This document shows positions 8,321-17,333 of a stretch of 31,935 nt of DNA, one piece after another. Made by a program: the position numbers and the translations under genes. The notes beneath the pieces were generated by a model, which saw only the letters and a list, made by a program, of their open reading frames with translations, was not told the origin of the DNA and did no database searches. Source of the stretch: Candidatus Wallbacteria bacterium (lineage in GTDB: Bacteria > Muiribacteriota > JAQTZZ01); assembly GCA_028711905.1 (NCBI GenBank), contig JAQTRI010000001.1, positions 1 through 31,935 of the forward strand. The letters run 5' to 3'. The number at the start of each line of letters is the position of its first letter. Within the stretch, counting starts at the first letter, position 1.

Positions 8321-9382
8321 ATGAAACTCAACGATCTTTTAACAATAGCCGTTCAGAAAGGCGCTTCAGACATGCATGTCAAGGTCGGACTTCCCCCGCG
8401 CTTCCGACTTCACGGCCACTTGGTAAACATCGTGTCCAATGTCATTGACCAGGAAGGCCTGCTGGCTCTTCTGGACCAGGTTCTTGACAAGGACCGCAAG
8501 CAGTTTTTCCTGAAAAACTGCGACATTGACGGGCTGCATGTGGTTCCAGGTGTAGCCAGATTCCGCTTCAACATTTTCCGCCAGAAAGGCCTGTTTTCCA
8601 TGGTGTTTCGCCAGATCCCGCAAAAAATACCCACTGTCCAGGAGATGGGTCTTCCCCCGATTCTTGAGCAGATCGCCGGCGAGGAACGCGGCATCGTGCT
8701 TCTGACCGGCACGACAGGTTCGGGGAAATCCACCAGCCTGGCCTGCATGATTGATTTCATCAACCGCACCATGTCGGAAAACATCATCACCATCGAAGAC
8801 CCGGTGGAATTCTTCCATACTGATAAGAAATGCATTATTTCACAGCGCACCCTGGGAGAGGATGTTCCTTCATTTTCGCACGCGCTGAAGTATGTTCTGC
8901 GCCAGGATCCTGATGTAATCCTGATCGGAGAAATGCGCGATTTTGAAACTATTTCCACAGCCATCACAGCTGCCGAAACCGGACATCTCGTCTTCTCAAC
9001 CCTGCATACTACCGATGCTTCACAGACAGTCGAACGCATCATCGACACCTACCCGGAAAACCTGCATCACCAGATTCGCAAGCAGTTGTCTCTGAACCTT
9101 AAAGCAGTTATCTCTCAGCGGCTGGTTCCAAAAAAAGACGGACAAGGCCGTGTAGCCGCGCTGGAAATCATGATTATTACCCCGATATTGCGTAAAATCA
9201 TCGCCGAGGGTGAAGTGAACAAGATTTACAAAGTCATCTCTGAAGGCGAACTGGAAGGTATGCAAACCTTTAATCAGGCTCTGAAGAAATTCCTGGACCA
9301 GGACCTGATTACTTTGGAAGAAGCCTTTAAAGCCGCTACCAGGCCTGAGGAACTGAAGCTGGCATTGCAGATGACGGATTGA
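8321..9382 (+). CDS. PilT/PilU-type ATPase, second paralogue
   Basis: 353 residues from ATG 8321. The alternative ATG at 8312 abuts the GGGGG tract (8307-8311), while 8321 has it at a normal 9-nt spacing. Same architecture as the previous gene: Walker A GTTGSGKST (130-138), ITIEDPVEFF, Walker B ILIGEMRD, GHLVFSTLHTTDASQTV. The C-terminal region reads PILRKIIAEGEVNKI followed by GMQTFNQALKKFL, so the AIRNL element is replaced, as is common in PilU-like accessory ATPases. It probably cooperates with the first ATPase in force generation or switching. The assignment to PilU rather than a second PilT is inference. Confidence 0.88.
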   Translation: MKLNDLLTIAVQKGASDMHVKVGLPPRFRLHGHLVNIVSNVIDQEGLLALLDQVLDKDRKQFFLKNCDIDGLHVVPGVARFRFNIFRQKGLFSMVFRQIPQKIPTVQEMGLPPILEQIAGEERGIVLLTGTTGSGKSTSLACMIDFINRTMSENIITIEDPVEFFHTDKKCIISQRTLGEDVPSFSHALKYVLRQDPDVILIGEMRDFETISTAITAAETGHLVFSTLHTTDASQTVERIIDTYPENLHHQIRKQLSLNLKAVISQRLVPKKDGQGRVAALEIMIITPILRKIIAEGEVNKIYKVISEGELEGMQTFNQALKKFLDQDLITLEEAFKAATRPEELKLALQMTD

Positions 9383-9455
9383 GACCTGCTCGAAACGGCA
9401 TTGCATTATCTCATGGAGAAATCAGTGCCGCCGCTGCAAAAACATTGTGACGGAT

Positions 9456-10682
9456 TCAATCAAACAGTTTGTAATAATTGTCTGTGATGAACTCGCGTTC
9501 TATAACTTCGTCACCATTGCACTTAAGCCTGAAAAGCTTTACCGACAAGTTTTTCCCTGATTGCTTTTCCTTCTTATCCAGCCTGTAGCTGAAAGTTAAT
9601 GGTTTATCGGTAAAAATCTTGATGCTTACGGTCGTATCATTGACCATCCGGGCCGAGATCAGAAACCTGCGGTCAGGAAATGGATTACGGAATGAAAAAT
9701 CCTTGTCCGGATATACTACTGCCGCGTCTTCACCGGCAGGCACATAATCCAGCCCCGGACCCCTCAGAGAATGATTGTGTTGCTCAATAATATCCATACC
9801 GGACAAAAGCACAGGTCCGTAAAGAGATGAGCTTACCTGGCAGATTCCACCACCGACAGATGGCACCAGCTTGCCTCCAACGATACCGTTAGCATCAAGA
9901 TAACCGCGGGATTTCGTGCGTGCTCCGAGCAGATGGTTGTATGACACTGTCTGCCGTGGTTTGATGATCACGCCATCGATATCGCGCAATGCCAGCAGTA
10001 AATTGTTCATGCGACTTTCGTCCTGTGGATCAGCATGAGTCTCAATGGAAGCAGATTCAAAAATCAGTCCCTGTTCACGGGACAATCCGGCAAATGAGAA
10101 CAGGGGAACGATCTCAATCATCCTGAGCTTGAGATGCAGTTCGGGTTTAGTCAGGAACTCCAGCGACTCGAAATGCCGGTGAATGTTATCCATTACCTCC
10201 TGGAGATTGATGCGGGTGGCGTTTTCTTCCCTTGTGATGCGTTCGAATCCCTTGAAATCAGAGATTTTCGCGTCTACCCCACTGCGGGCATGCATCTGGT
10301 TCAGTTCTTCCACCCTGTTGCGCACCAGTTCCTCGTCAATACGGAATTCGGTCTCCAGATCATAAACCTTCTTCTTATTGAACAGGGTGAAATTCAATTT
10401 GTCCCAGGAATTCTGGATTTTACGGATCTCCATGATCCGTTCCTCGAGATTCCGCCTTTTCATGCCGATGAAATCCTCGTAAGGAATACTGAATCTGCTG
10501 CCTTCCATTTCAAGCACCAGGCTTTTCCCGCGCACGATATATCTGAATTCGTCTTCAATGGATGCAGCCGTTTTTTTTACATTAGGGGTGATGAGAAATG
10601 TCCGGTTCAGGCACCGAACGCGGAGTTCCGCGCATAACATGAAAGGGATCAGCATCAATATCATGAGGGATTTTTTCATCAA
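9456..10682 (-). CDS. VanW-family protein, exported
   Basis: 408 residues. An N-terminal hydrophobic segment (about 4-18, ending LCA) suggests export. Residues about 25-225 are a helical and strand region without a recognisable domain. The VanW domain occupies about 235-370, with the family hallmark GGGICQVSSSLY at 277-288 and RSRGY-like and HNHSLRGPGLDY segments. VanW occurs in some vancomycin-resistance clusters and widely in envelope proteins; its biochemical activity is not known. The start codon overlaps the nadA stop (ATGA), so the two are co-translated. It converges with the second PilT-like gene across a 73-nt gap that contains no recognisable terminator. Confidence 0.85.
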   Translation of the reverse strand: MMKKSLMILMLIPFMLCAELRVRCLNRTFLITPNVKKTAASIEDEFRYIVRGKSLVLEMEGSRFSIPYEDFIGMKRRNLEERIMEIRKIQNSWDKLNFTLFNKKKVYDLETEFRIDEELVRNRVEELNQMHARSGVDAKISDFKGFERITREENATRINLQEVMDNIHRHFESLEFLTKPELHLKLRMIEIVPLFSFAGLSREQGLIFESASIETHADPQDESRMNNLLLALRDIDGVIIKPRQTVSYNHLLGARTKSRGYLDANGIVGGKLVPSVGGGICQVSSSLYGPVLLSGMDIIEQHNHSLRGPGLDYVPAGEDAAVVYPDKDFSFRNPFPDRRFLISARMVNDTTVSIKIFTDKPLTFSYRLDKKEKQSGKNLSVKLFRLKCNGDEVIEREFITDNYYKLFD

Positions 10683-11599
10683 CTCAACTCCAGCATTAGT
10701 CTCAGTGCCTTTCCAGCCGCTTCAATAACATCGGCAGAAAGACTGACAGGATAACGATCCTCTTCAAGTGCCAGCAAGACATCCTCCGCAGTAGTCTTCT
10801 TCATATTGAAGCATGTGCGGGCCGCACCAGCGGAATAAACCGGCTTGTCCGGGAAAGCAGCCTTAAGCTGCTCAATGATACCCCATTCAGTGGCTATGAC
10901 AAGTTCGCGATTCCCTGTTTCATGAGCTATACGCAGCATGCCGCTGGTAGAAGCCACTTCATCAGCAAGGTCAAGCACGACGGGATCGCACTCAGGGTGG
11001 GCTATTATCAACGCATCAGGATGCGCCCTTCTGGCCTGGACTAAATCGGAAGCGCGAAACTTGCGGTGAACATAGCAGTGGCCCTCAAATGGAATGATGG
11101 TTTTTTCAGTATGCTTTGCGACCCAGGATGCCAGATTGCGGTCCGGAAGCATAATGACTTTTCCCTGCGCCAGCCCTTTGACTACCAGCAAGGCATTAGA
11201 AGAAGTACAGCAGACATCGACACAGGCTTTGACGCTTGCACTGCTGTTGACATAGGCACAAATTGCAGCGTCAGGGTGTTGCGCGCGCAATGAGGCGACA
11301 TGAAACGGTTCAACCATGTCAGCCATGGGGCAGCCGGCATCAGAGCGAGGGAGAAGCACCCTTGCCTCAGGGTTGAGAATCTTGGCGGTTTCGGCCATAA
11401 AGCGCACACCGCAGAAAACTATCAGGCTTCCACCCGCTTCAGCAGCACGGCGTGACAGTTCTAAGGAATCACCGGTGAAATCCGATACTTCCTTGATCTC
11501 TGCACGCTGGTAATTATGAGCGAGAATCAAGGCCTGTTTCTTCCGTTTCAGATCAAGAATGCATTTTTTCAGACGCCCGTCCACTGCCACCACTTCCAT
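10679..11599 (-). CDS. nadA: Quinolinate synthase A
   Basis: 306 residues, the usual length for the short NadA class. It condenses iminoaspartate with dihydroxyacetone phosphate to quinolinate in NAD synthesis and needs a [4Fe-4S] cluster. The three expected cluster ligands are visible as C90 (DAGCPMAD), C175 (GHCYVH) and C263 (ARTCFNMKK). Other family motifs are LAHNYQ, GDSLELSR, GVRFMAETAKIL, TSSNA and HPECDP. Its 5' end overlaps the CPBP protease gene by 31 nt. nadB and nadC are not in the window, so the pathway partners lie elsewhere. Highly confident in function. Confidence 0.97.
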   Translation of the reverse strand: MEVVAVDGRLKKCILDLKRKKQALILAHNYQRAEIKEVSDFTGDSLELSRRAAEAGGSLIVFCGVRFMAETAKILNPEARVLLPRSDAGCPMADMVEPFHVASLRAQHPDAAICAYVNSSASVKACVDVCCTSSNALLVVKGLAQGKVIMLPDRNLASWVAKHTEKTIIPFEGHCYVHRKFRASDLVQARRAHPDALIIAHPECDPVVLDLADEVASTSGMLRIAHETGNRELVIATEWGIIEQLKAAFPDKPVYSAGAARTCFNMKKTTAEDVLLALEEDRYPVSLSADVIEAAGKALRLMLELS

Positions 11600-12294
11600 A
11601 CATACAGTTGATAGAAAACCATGAGATTATAAATGACATGGGTGTAACACGCAATGCCAAACCCCCGGCAATAATAAAGCAGACAGAGAATCATGCCCGC
11701 CAGAAAGCGGTAAAAAAAGATGTCGGGATTGAACTTTTCCGCCAGATCCCCCATGTAGTGGAAATAAGAAAATGCTGCGGATGACACCACTGCCGACAAC
11801 CAGAAAACAAACCAGCGTATGGGTAAAACCTTGATCAGAAGACGGAAGCATCCGGAAAAGAACAGCACCCGGAAAAGAAACTCCTCATAAATTCCAGCAC
11901 CCAGGCACGAAACGAACTGCACCCTCCTGGAGACTGAAAGCAGCACGCGTAGTTTTTCCACAGCCGGCTGCAGTGAAACAGCATAAACCAGAGATTCAGC
12001 CAGCATGAAGAAGAAGTAGATTAAATTCACCTGCCTGTCGCGTTCCCTCCGGTAAATCAGGAGTGCCGTCAGACACAGCAGAAAAGCCACGGCCAGATGA
12101 CCTTCGATGTGGAAGTATGCCATGCAGTTCTTAACACAGATATCGGCGTTATTGCGAATCCCGGCAACATCTGAGTGATTGAGGTGAAAAGCCTCGTACT
12201 CATAGACAATGAGCAGAGGAAGAGCCATCAGAAAATTGTACCGGAGTTCTCTGGTTTCCTGAAAATATCTTTTCACAGATAAAGGCAATTGCAT
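11569..12294 (-). CDS. CPBP-family intramembrane metalloprotease
   Basis: 241 residues with about six hydrophobic segments. The CPBP/CAAX-protease (ABI) motifs are in order: EEFLFR at 137-142, FSYFH with H179, and THVIYN with H219 and N223, which together form the predicted metal and catalytic site within the membrane. Members include Rce1-like proteases and bacteriocin self-immunity proteins; the substrate here is unknown. The start ATG at 12294 has only a weak GGGT upstream. It precedes nadA with a 31-nt overlap and follows the aminotransferase gene after 146 nt with no clear terminator. Confidence 0.85.
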   Translation of the reverse strand: MQLPLSVKRYFQETRELRYNFLMALPLLIVYEYEAFHLNHSDVAGIRNNADICVKNCMAYFHIEGHLAVAFLLCLTALLIYRRERDRQVNLIYFFFMLAESLVYAVSLQPAVEKLRVLLSVSRRVQFVSCLGAGIYEEFLFRVLFFSGCFRLLIKVLPIRWFVFWLSAVVSSAAFSYFHYMGDLAEKFNPDIFFYRFLAGMILCLLYYCRGFGIACYTHVIYNLMVFYQLYVWKWWQWTGV

Positions 12295-12440
12295 CGTTTA
12301 CCCGCGCCGGGCCGCACACCGTGGCATGTACAAACGCGACTGAGTCCCCTTCCCAGAGTTTTTAAAGCACAAGCCACTCAAAGAGCAGTCGTCATTCAGA
12401 ACAATCTTGCAGGTGTAATGCAGGACGGACTAACCCTTTT

Positions 12441-13682
12441 TCAGGCCTGCATCACCATTTCATTGCCGGCCTGCAGCTGCTCTTTTTTCCCCTTGTATTT
12501 TTCCAGTGATTCAGCCAGCACATCCATAGCCCGCAGCAGGCTTTTCTCATTCAGGATATATGCCAGACGCACTTCGTCCAGTCCCATGTTCGGGGTCGAA
12601 TAAAATCCCTGCGCCGGAGCTACCATGACAGTCTCCCCATTGGAATCGAAATCAGTCAAAAGCCAGAGTGCGTAATGCTCGGCATCAATCACCGGCAGCT
12701 TGGCAATGACATAAAACGCGCCCTGCGGTTTTTTGCAGATCACTCCCGGCATCTTGCTAAGGGAATTAACCACAATATCGCGCCTGTGCTGATATTCGCT
12801 GCGGATCTTTCGGTAATAATTCTCATTCAACGAATGCAGAGCCACTCCGCCGATCTGTTCAAGTGTAGGTGGGCACAGGCGGGCCTGGGCAAATTTCATG
12901 ATGCCGGACATCAGTTCCGCATTTTTGGAGATCACGGCTCCCAGCCTGGCCCCGCACGCGCTGAACCTCTTGGAAATGGAATCCACTACAATGAGATTCT
13001 GGGCAGCCTCCGGGAATTCCATTACAGACACATGCTTAAGACCATCGTAAATGAACTCGCGGTACACTTCATCGGAAATCAGGAATAACCGATGCTTGAC
13101 AGCGATTCTGATCATCATTTCTACTTCATCCCGGGTATAGACTGTGCCGGTGGGATTGTTGGGATTGCACAGCATCAAAGCCCGGGTGTGGGGAGTAATG
13201 CGCTTTTCTACCTCTTCCTCTGCAGGCAGATGAAATCCATTTTCAGCAACTGTGAGCACAGGCACAATGGTCAGCCCTGCCTGAGTAGCGAAACCGTTGT
13301 AATTCGTGTAAAATGGCTCTGGGACTATGATCTCACCACCCGGATCAGCGACAGCCAGCATGGCGAAAATAATAGCCTCCGAGCCACCGGTTGTTACCAC
13401 TAAGTGTTCCTTTTCAATGGCGAAATCAAGTTTGTTGTAATATTTCACAAGAGAATCGCAGTAATCGGCGGAGCCTTGTGAAGGACCATAAGCTAGAATT
13501 TTTTCCTTGTATTCCCGGATCGCTTTGAACATGATATCCGGTGTTTCAATATCAGGCTGCCCGATATTGAGGTGAAAGATCTTCCTGCCCTTGTCCTTAG
13601 CTGCCTGGGCATATGGCGTGAGCTTGCGGATCGGAGAAGCCTGCATTTCCTTGGCGCGTTTGGAAATTTTCAGCTTGTTCAT
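12441..13682 (-). CDS. Class I aminotransferase (aspartate aminotransferase-like, PLP)
   Basis: 413 residues from ATG 13682, preferred because AAAGGGG (13694-13688) lies 5 nt upstream; the in-frame ATG 14 codons earlier lacks one. Fold-type I PLP enzyme: NPNNPTG at 173-179, D204 (LISDEVY) contacting the pyridine N, the Schiff-base lysine K238 (DSISKRFSACGARLG), and R246 in the phosphate/substrate region. The N-terminal LNIGQPDIETP and GPSQG segments fit the aspartate aminotransferase Ib-like group. Amino donor and keto acceptor cannot be read from sequence. The product could serve amino-acid synthesis or, via aspartate, the nadA branch two genes downstream; that link is speculation. Confidence 0.92.
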   Translation of the reverse strand: MNKLKISKRAKEMQASPIRKLTPYAQAAKDKGRKIFHLNIGQPDIETPDIMFKAIREYKEKILAYGPSQGSADYCDSLVKYYNKLDFAIEKEHLVVTTGGSEAIIFAMLAVADPGGEIIVPEPFYTNYNGFATQAGLTIVPVLTVAENGFHLPAEEEVEKRITPHTRALMLCNPNNPTGTVYTRDEVEMMIRIAVKHRLFLISDEVYREFIYDGLKHVSVMEFPEAAQNLIVVDSISKRFSACGARLGAVISKNAELMSGIMKFAQARLCPPTLEQIGGVALHSLNENYYRKIRSEYQHRRDIVVNSLSKMPGVICKKPQGAFYVIAKLPVIDAEHYALWLLTDFDSNGETVMVAPAQGFYSTPNMGLDEVRLAYILNEKSLLRAMDVLAESLEKYKGKKEQLQAGNEMVMQA

Positions 13683-13743
13683 GATTACCCCTTTCACTCC
13701 CAAAAAAATCATCCACCGGCACATTAGTCAGCCGACAATTCAC

Positions 13744-13772
13744 ATTGTATCCCCGCCAAGCACTGCAGTCAA
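13744..13772 (-). promoter_or_regulatory. Sigma70-type promoter for the aminotransferase gene
   Basis: On the minus strand, -35 TTGACT (13772-13767) and -10 TACAAT (13749-13744) with a 17-nt spacer. The expected start near 13737 leaves a leader of about 55 nt. Confidence 0.65.
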
Positions 13773-13845
13773 GCGCAGCAAGGGCTGACACCAAAGCGCG
13801 ACCATTTTATGACGCGGTACTCCGGGCAGTAATTTTCTCGCAGGA

Positions 13846-13875
13846 TTGTCAACCCGCCCGCCTTTTGCGTATAAT
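13846..13875 (+). promoter_or_regulatory. Consensus-like promoter with nearly leaderless start
   Basis: -35 TTGTCA (13846-13851), an 18-nt spacer and a perfect -10 TATAAT (13870-13875). The expected transcription start, about 13882, is only about 6 nt before the ATG at 13888, and no Shine-Dalgarno fits in between. Confidence 0.7.
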
Positions 13876-13887
13876 TATCATAACCAG

Positions 13888-14694
13888 ATGAGCAGCAAAT
13901 CCAGGACTTTTTTCAAGGGTGATGTCATTTTCCGCGAGGGGGAAACCAGTCGCGAGGCATATCTCCTGTTGAGCGGCTCCCTGGAAGTGGTTAAAAACGG
14001 TGAAGTCGTCGCAGAAATCAAGGAAGAAGGCAGTTTCATAGGAGAAATGGCAGTGCTCCTTGGCGAACCGCGTACAGCGACTTTACAGGCCAAAGAAGAC
14101 TGTGAACTGGGCGTTGTTACAGACAAGAATTTTGATTCACTGGTGCAGAAAATGCCTACAGTAGCCTATAAACTGGCCAAAAGTCTGGCCTTCAGGCTCA
14201 GGGAAACCACAGCTGAATTGATCGGTTTGAAGCAAAGCCGGGGAATTCCGGAAAACGAGCCTTGCCCACCGCCAATTTCTCCCCCCTCTGCCGGTACAGA
14301 CCAAAACACCTCTCCCGCCAAAGTTGATACTATCAATGATATGCTCAGCCAGGGACAGGCCAAGTATGACGAAAAAGATTTCATGGAGGCCATTACCATC
14401 TGGCAGAAGGCTGCAGGACTGACCGGCGACAGTTCGATGCAATACCTGATCCAGAACAATATCAGTTGCGCGTATCTGGCCATGGGAGAGTTGAAAAAAG
14501 CTATGGTTTCCATGGCCGGAACCCTGAAAGTCAATCCCAGGGGGGAAGAGATTTTATCCAATTTCGCGCTGCTGTACTTGAAAACCAGCAATCAGCCCAA
14601 AGCCCTGGAACTTTATCAGAAGGTTCTTCAGATCAACCCTGAAAATCAAAAAGCCAGATCCAACATCGAGGTTCTCGGAGGAAACGGAGGATAG
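13888..14694 (+). CDS. Cyclic-nucleotide-binding domain and TPR protein
   Basis: 268 residues from ATG 13888. The upstream in-frame TTG (13846) lies inside the -35 box and is rejected. Residues about 5-115 are a CRP/FNR-type cNMP-binding beta-roll (FKGDVIFREGE, GEMAVLLGEPRTAT). The GEMALL-like phosphate cassette is followed by RTA, as in cAMP-binding members. There is no C-terminal helix-turn-helix. Instead a Pro/Ser-rich linker (about 130-150) leads to about three TPRs (about 150-265; ALELYQKVLQINPENQKA). It is therefore more likely a ligand-gated scaffold than a transcription factor. A 56-codon gene follows, separated by only 1 nt. Confidence 0.88.
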   Translation: MSSKSRTFFKGDVIFREGETSREAYLLLSGSLEVVKNGEVVAEIKEEGSFIGEMAVLLGEPRTATLQAKEDCELGVVTDKNFDSLVQKMPTVAYKLAKSLAFRLRETTAELIGLKQSRGIPENEPCPPPISPPSAGTDQNTSPAKVDTINDMLSQGQAKYDEKDFMEAITIWQKAAGLTGDSSMQYLIQNNISCAYLAMGELKKAMVSMAGTLKVNPRGEEILSNFALLYLKTSNQPKALELYQKVLQINPENQKARSNIEVLGGNGG

Positions 14695-14695
14695 C

Positions 14696-14866
14696 GTGTC
14701 AGAGAACAGTCATGAGCTACTCGAAAAAGTCAATTATGCCTGCACTTTGAATTCAACCACCCTGACCGCTGTACTCAGTATTTTAATCAATAAAGGACTG
14801 ATTACTGCCGAAGAAATGCAGGAAGCGTTCGAAGAAGCCAAATCCAAGATCCAGGCTGTTAAGTAG
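14696..14866 (+). CDS. Small hypothetical protein, 56 residues
   Basis: GTG start at 14696 with GGAGG (14686-14690) 5 nt upstream, located at the end of the preceding gene. The product starts MSENSHELLEKV and is predicted helical, with a hydrophobic stretch TLTAVLSILINKGLI followed by an acidic and basic helix EEMQEAFEEAKSKIQ. The pattern resembles small coiled-coil or dimerisation peptides, but I recognise no family. It is transcribed with the cNMP/TPR gene and ended by the terminator at 14896-14927. The strong ribosome-binding site and coupling support a real gene. Confidence 0.65.
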   Translation: MSENSHELLEKVNYACTLNSTTLTAVLSILINKGLITAEEMQEAFEEAKSKIQAVK

Positions 14867-14895
14867 CTGCTGTTCGCAAACCGCCTTTGTGCAAG

Positions 14896-14927
14896 AAAAA
14901 AAGCCCCTGTTGTCAGGGGCTTTTTTT
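14896..14927. terminator. Bidirectional intrinsic terminator
   Basis: Stem GCCCCTG (14903-14909) and CAGGGGC (14914-14920), loop TTGT, flanked by seven A on the left and seven T on the right. It works in both directions, ending the cNMP/TPR operon (+) and hppA (-), which converge here. Confidence 0.92.
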
Positions 14928-14948
14928 ATGCGATACAACAATGAATCT

Positions 14949-17222
14949 TTAATTTAAATGCAGCCAGGACTGGATTATGGGGCTGAACTTCACTGTCAGC
15001 CCTGCTGTAATGATGCTGACCATGCTCAGGAGCTTCAAGAGAATGTTCAGGCTCGGTCCGGCAGTGTCCTTAAAAGGATCGCCCACAGTATCTCCCACAA
15101 CGCAAGCCTTGTGGTTCTGGCTGCCCTTGCCGCCGAATTCTCCGCCCTCAATAAATTTCTTGGCATTGTCCCACGCGCCACCTGCATTGTTGAGCATGAT
15201 GGCTATGGCAAAACCGCTGGACAGGCTCCCGATCAGCAACCCGAGCACCCCGGAAACTCCAATGACTAAGCCTGTCAATATTGGAACAGCTATCGCCATC
15301 ATGGAAGGAATGATCATTTCTTTCTGTGTTGCCTGAGTCGAAATAGCAACGCATCTGGCATAATCGGGCTTTCCTGTTCCCTCCATGATTCCGGAGATTT
15401 CTCTGAACTGACGGCGCACCTCTTCAACCATCTGACGGGCGGCTCTCCCCACGGCTTTGATGGTCATGGCGCAGAACACCAGAGGAAGGGCTGCGCCGAT
15501 GAACATACCGACCAGCACATAAGGATTCATCAGATGCACTGAAAAGGTTTCCATGAACCACTGCATGCCTGCCTCGTTCAAATCCTTGACGCCGACCTTT
15601 TCCACGCCACCCATCAGGGACTTGATCTGCACAATCTTATCAGGAGCCATGGATGCCACACGGATCAGAGCCACACGGATTTCCTCGAGATAAGCAGCCA
15701 GCAGAGCCATAGCTGTGAGCGCTGCTGACCCGATGGCAAAACCCTTTCCTGTAGCGGCGGTTGTATTGCCGAGGCTGTCAAGGGCGTCAGTGCGCTGCCG
15801 CACCTCAGGGCCCAGATGGCTCATTTCAGCATTGCCCCCAGCGTTATCAGCGATAGGGCCATACGCGTCAGTAGCCAGTGTGATTCCCAGGGTTGAGAGC
15901 ATACTGACAGCAGCCATGCCTATGCCGTAAAGACCCAGCGAAATATTGGAAAAACCGCCGGCCAGAGAGAAACTGACTAAAATACCAACGCAGATTGTCA
16001 GCACGGGAAGGCCGCAGGAAAACATGCCAACAGCAATGCCTTCCAGAATGACGGTGGCCGGACCGGTCACTGACTGCCCGGCAATACCTTTGGCCGGGCC
16101 GTATCCATAAGATGTGTAATACTCTGTCGTCTGTCCGATAATAATGCCTGCCAGAAGTCCGGCAATGATCGAGCCAAAAACACCCTTATTGCCGGGAAGG
16201 AGATAGAAAACCAGGAGTCCGGAGGCAATGACGATCAGTACCGACGAAATGTTCACTCCGCTGCTCAGTGAGCGCAGAAGATCCTTCTGGGTGGCTCCTT
16301 CCTTAGTGCGTACGACAAAGATACCGATAATCGAGGCGATAATGCCGATTCCAGCGAGAATCATCGGCAGAATCACGGATTTCAGCATCATTTCATTGTT
16401 GCCGTAAAACGCAGCCACGCCAAGAGCTGCCGTTGCCAATATAGATCCGCAGTATGATTCATAAAGATCCGCACCCATGCCGGCTACATCCCCGACATTG
16501 TCACCGACATTGTCCGCGATGGTGGCCGGATTGCGCGGGTCGTCCTCAGGGATGCCGGCTTCAACCTTGCCCACTAAGTCAGCTCCCACATCAGCGGCCT
16601 TGGTGAAGATTCCGCCTCCAACCCTGGCGAACAGCGCCTGTGTGGACGCGCCCATGCCAAAGCAGAGCATTGTGACAGTGATTTCCTTTAAAGTCATGCC
16701 ATATAGAAACAGGCAGATGAACCACAGGCAGATATCCAGAAGCCCGAGGCCTACTACTACCAAACCCATCACCGCGCCACTGCGGAAAGCCACTCGCAAT
16801 CCCTTATCTAAGGATTGCCTGGCAGCCTCGGCAGTACGCGAAGAGGCCTGAGTAGCTGTTTTCATGCCCAGGAAGCCGGACAATCCTGAAAAAAAGCCGC
16901 CGGTAATGAATGCGAACGGCACCAGCGGGTGCTGAACATGAAAAACAAACGCCAGCAGCGACAGAAAGACGAACAGGCCGATGAAAAAATAGGTGACTAC
17001 CTTGTACTGCTGATTCAGGTATGCGGATGCTCCATCCCTCACATGCTGGGCAATGGTCTTCATAGTGTCATTGCCTTCGGGTTGCCTGATCAGGTCTCCA
17101 TAGAAAAACCTGGCGAAAATCAGGGCGATAATCGAGCAGACCGGCGCCAGCAACCAGATCTTAGGCAGATCTTCCCAACTGCCGACATAGGTTCCGACAG
17201 CTGCAAGCAGTGCGTTTTCCAT
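14949..17222 (-). CDS. hppA: Membrane-bound ion-pumping pyrophosphatase
   Basis: 757 residues with about 16 transmembrane helices. It couples PPi hydrolysis to H+ or Na+ export. The PPi-binding acidic motif DVGADLVGKVE at 211-221 is followed by DDPRNPATIADNVGDNVGDVAGMGAD (in two pieces, about 227-252). GNTTAA and TGKGF (485-495) carry Ala after TT and Gly before KG, which is the signature of K+-dependent members; K+-independent enzymes have Lys and Thr at these places. Whether H+ or Na+ is pumped cannot be decided here. AGGAGG lies 8 nt before the ATG. Monocistronic, with its own promoter and terminator. Confidence 0.96.
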   Translation of the reverse strand: MENALLAAVGTYVGSWEDLPKIWLLAPVCSIIALIFARFFYGDLIRQPEGNDTMKTIAQHVRDGASAYLNQQYKVVTYFFIGLFVFLSLLAFVFHVQHPLVPFAFITGGFFSGLSGFLGMKTATQASSRTAEAARQSLDKGLRVAFRSGAVMGLVVVGLGLLDICLWFICLFLYGMTLKEITVTMLCFGMGASTQALFARVGGGIFTKAADVGADLVGKVEAGIPEDDPRNPATIADNVGDNVGDVAGMGADLYESYCGSILATAALGVAAFYGNNEMMLKSVILPMILAGIGIIASIIGIFVVRTKEGATQKDLLRSLSSGVNISSVLIVIASGLLVFYLLPGNKGVFGSIIAGLLAGIIIGQTTEYYTSYGYGPAKGIAGQSVTGPATVILEGIAVGMFSCGLPVLTICVGILVSFSLAGGFSNISLGLYGIGMAAVSMLSTLGITLATDAYGPIADNAGGNAEMSHLGPEVRQRTDALDSLGNTTAATGKGFAIGSAALTAMALLAAYLEEIRVALIRVASMAPDKIVQIKSLMGGVEKVGVKDLNEAGMQWFMETFSVHLMNPYVLVGMFIGAALPLVFCAMTIKAVGRAARQMVEEVRRQFREISGIMEGTGKPDYARCVAISTQATQKEMIIPSMMAIAVPILTGLVIGVSGVLGLLIGSLSSGFAIAIMLNNAGGAWDNAKKFIEGGEFGGKGSQNHKACVVGDTVGDPFKDTAGPSLNILLKLLSMVSIITAGLTVKFSPIIQSWLHLN

Positions 17223-17254
17223 TACCTGTCCTCCTGTTGTTATGAATGAGAAAC

Positions 17255-17284
17255 AGCATACTCTGTTCAGAAGCCCTGTGTCAA
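17255..17284 (-). promoter_or_regulatory. Sigma70-type promoter for hppA
   Basis: Minus strand: a perfect -35 TTGACA (17284-17279), an 18-nt spacer and -10 TATGCT (17260-17255). The predicted start near 17248 leaves a leader of about 25 nt. Confidence 0.7.
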
Positions 17285-17333
17285 TGGAAGAATGCTATCC
17301 GTCCATTCGATTTCTGCCGATAGGTTTCCGACC

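Noticed and set aside
9396..9430. Terminator between the PilT-like and VanW genes
   Set aside because: An 8-bp stem exists (CGGCATTG/CAGTGCCG) but the loop is 19 nt and no T run follows on either strand.
10620..10682. VanW protein as a lipoprotein
   Set aside because: The residues before the Cys (FMLC) do not make a normal lipobox; a cleavable or anchor signal is more likely.
13846..13887. TTG start extending the cNMP/TPR protein by 14 residues
   Set aside because: The TTG is part of the -35 box and the extension would span the -10, so it would not be transcribed.
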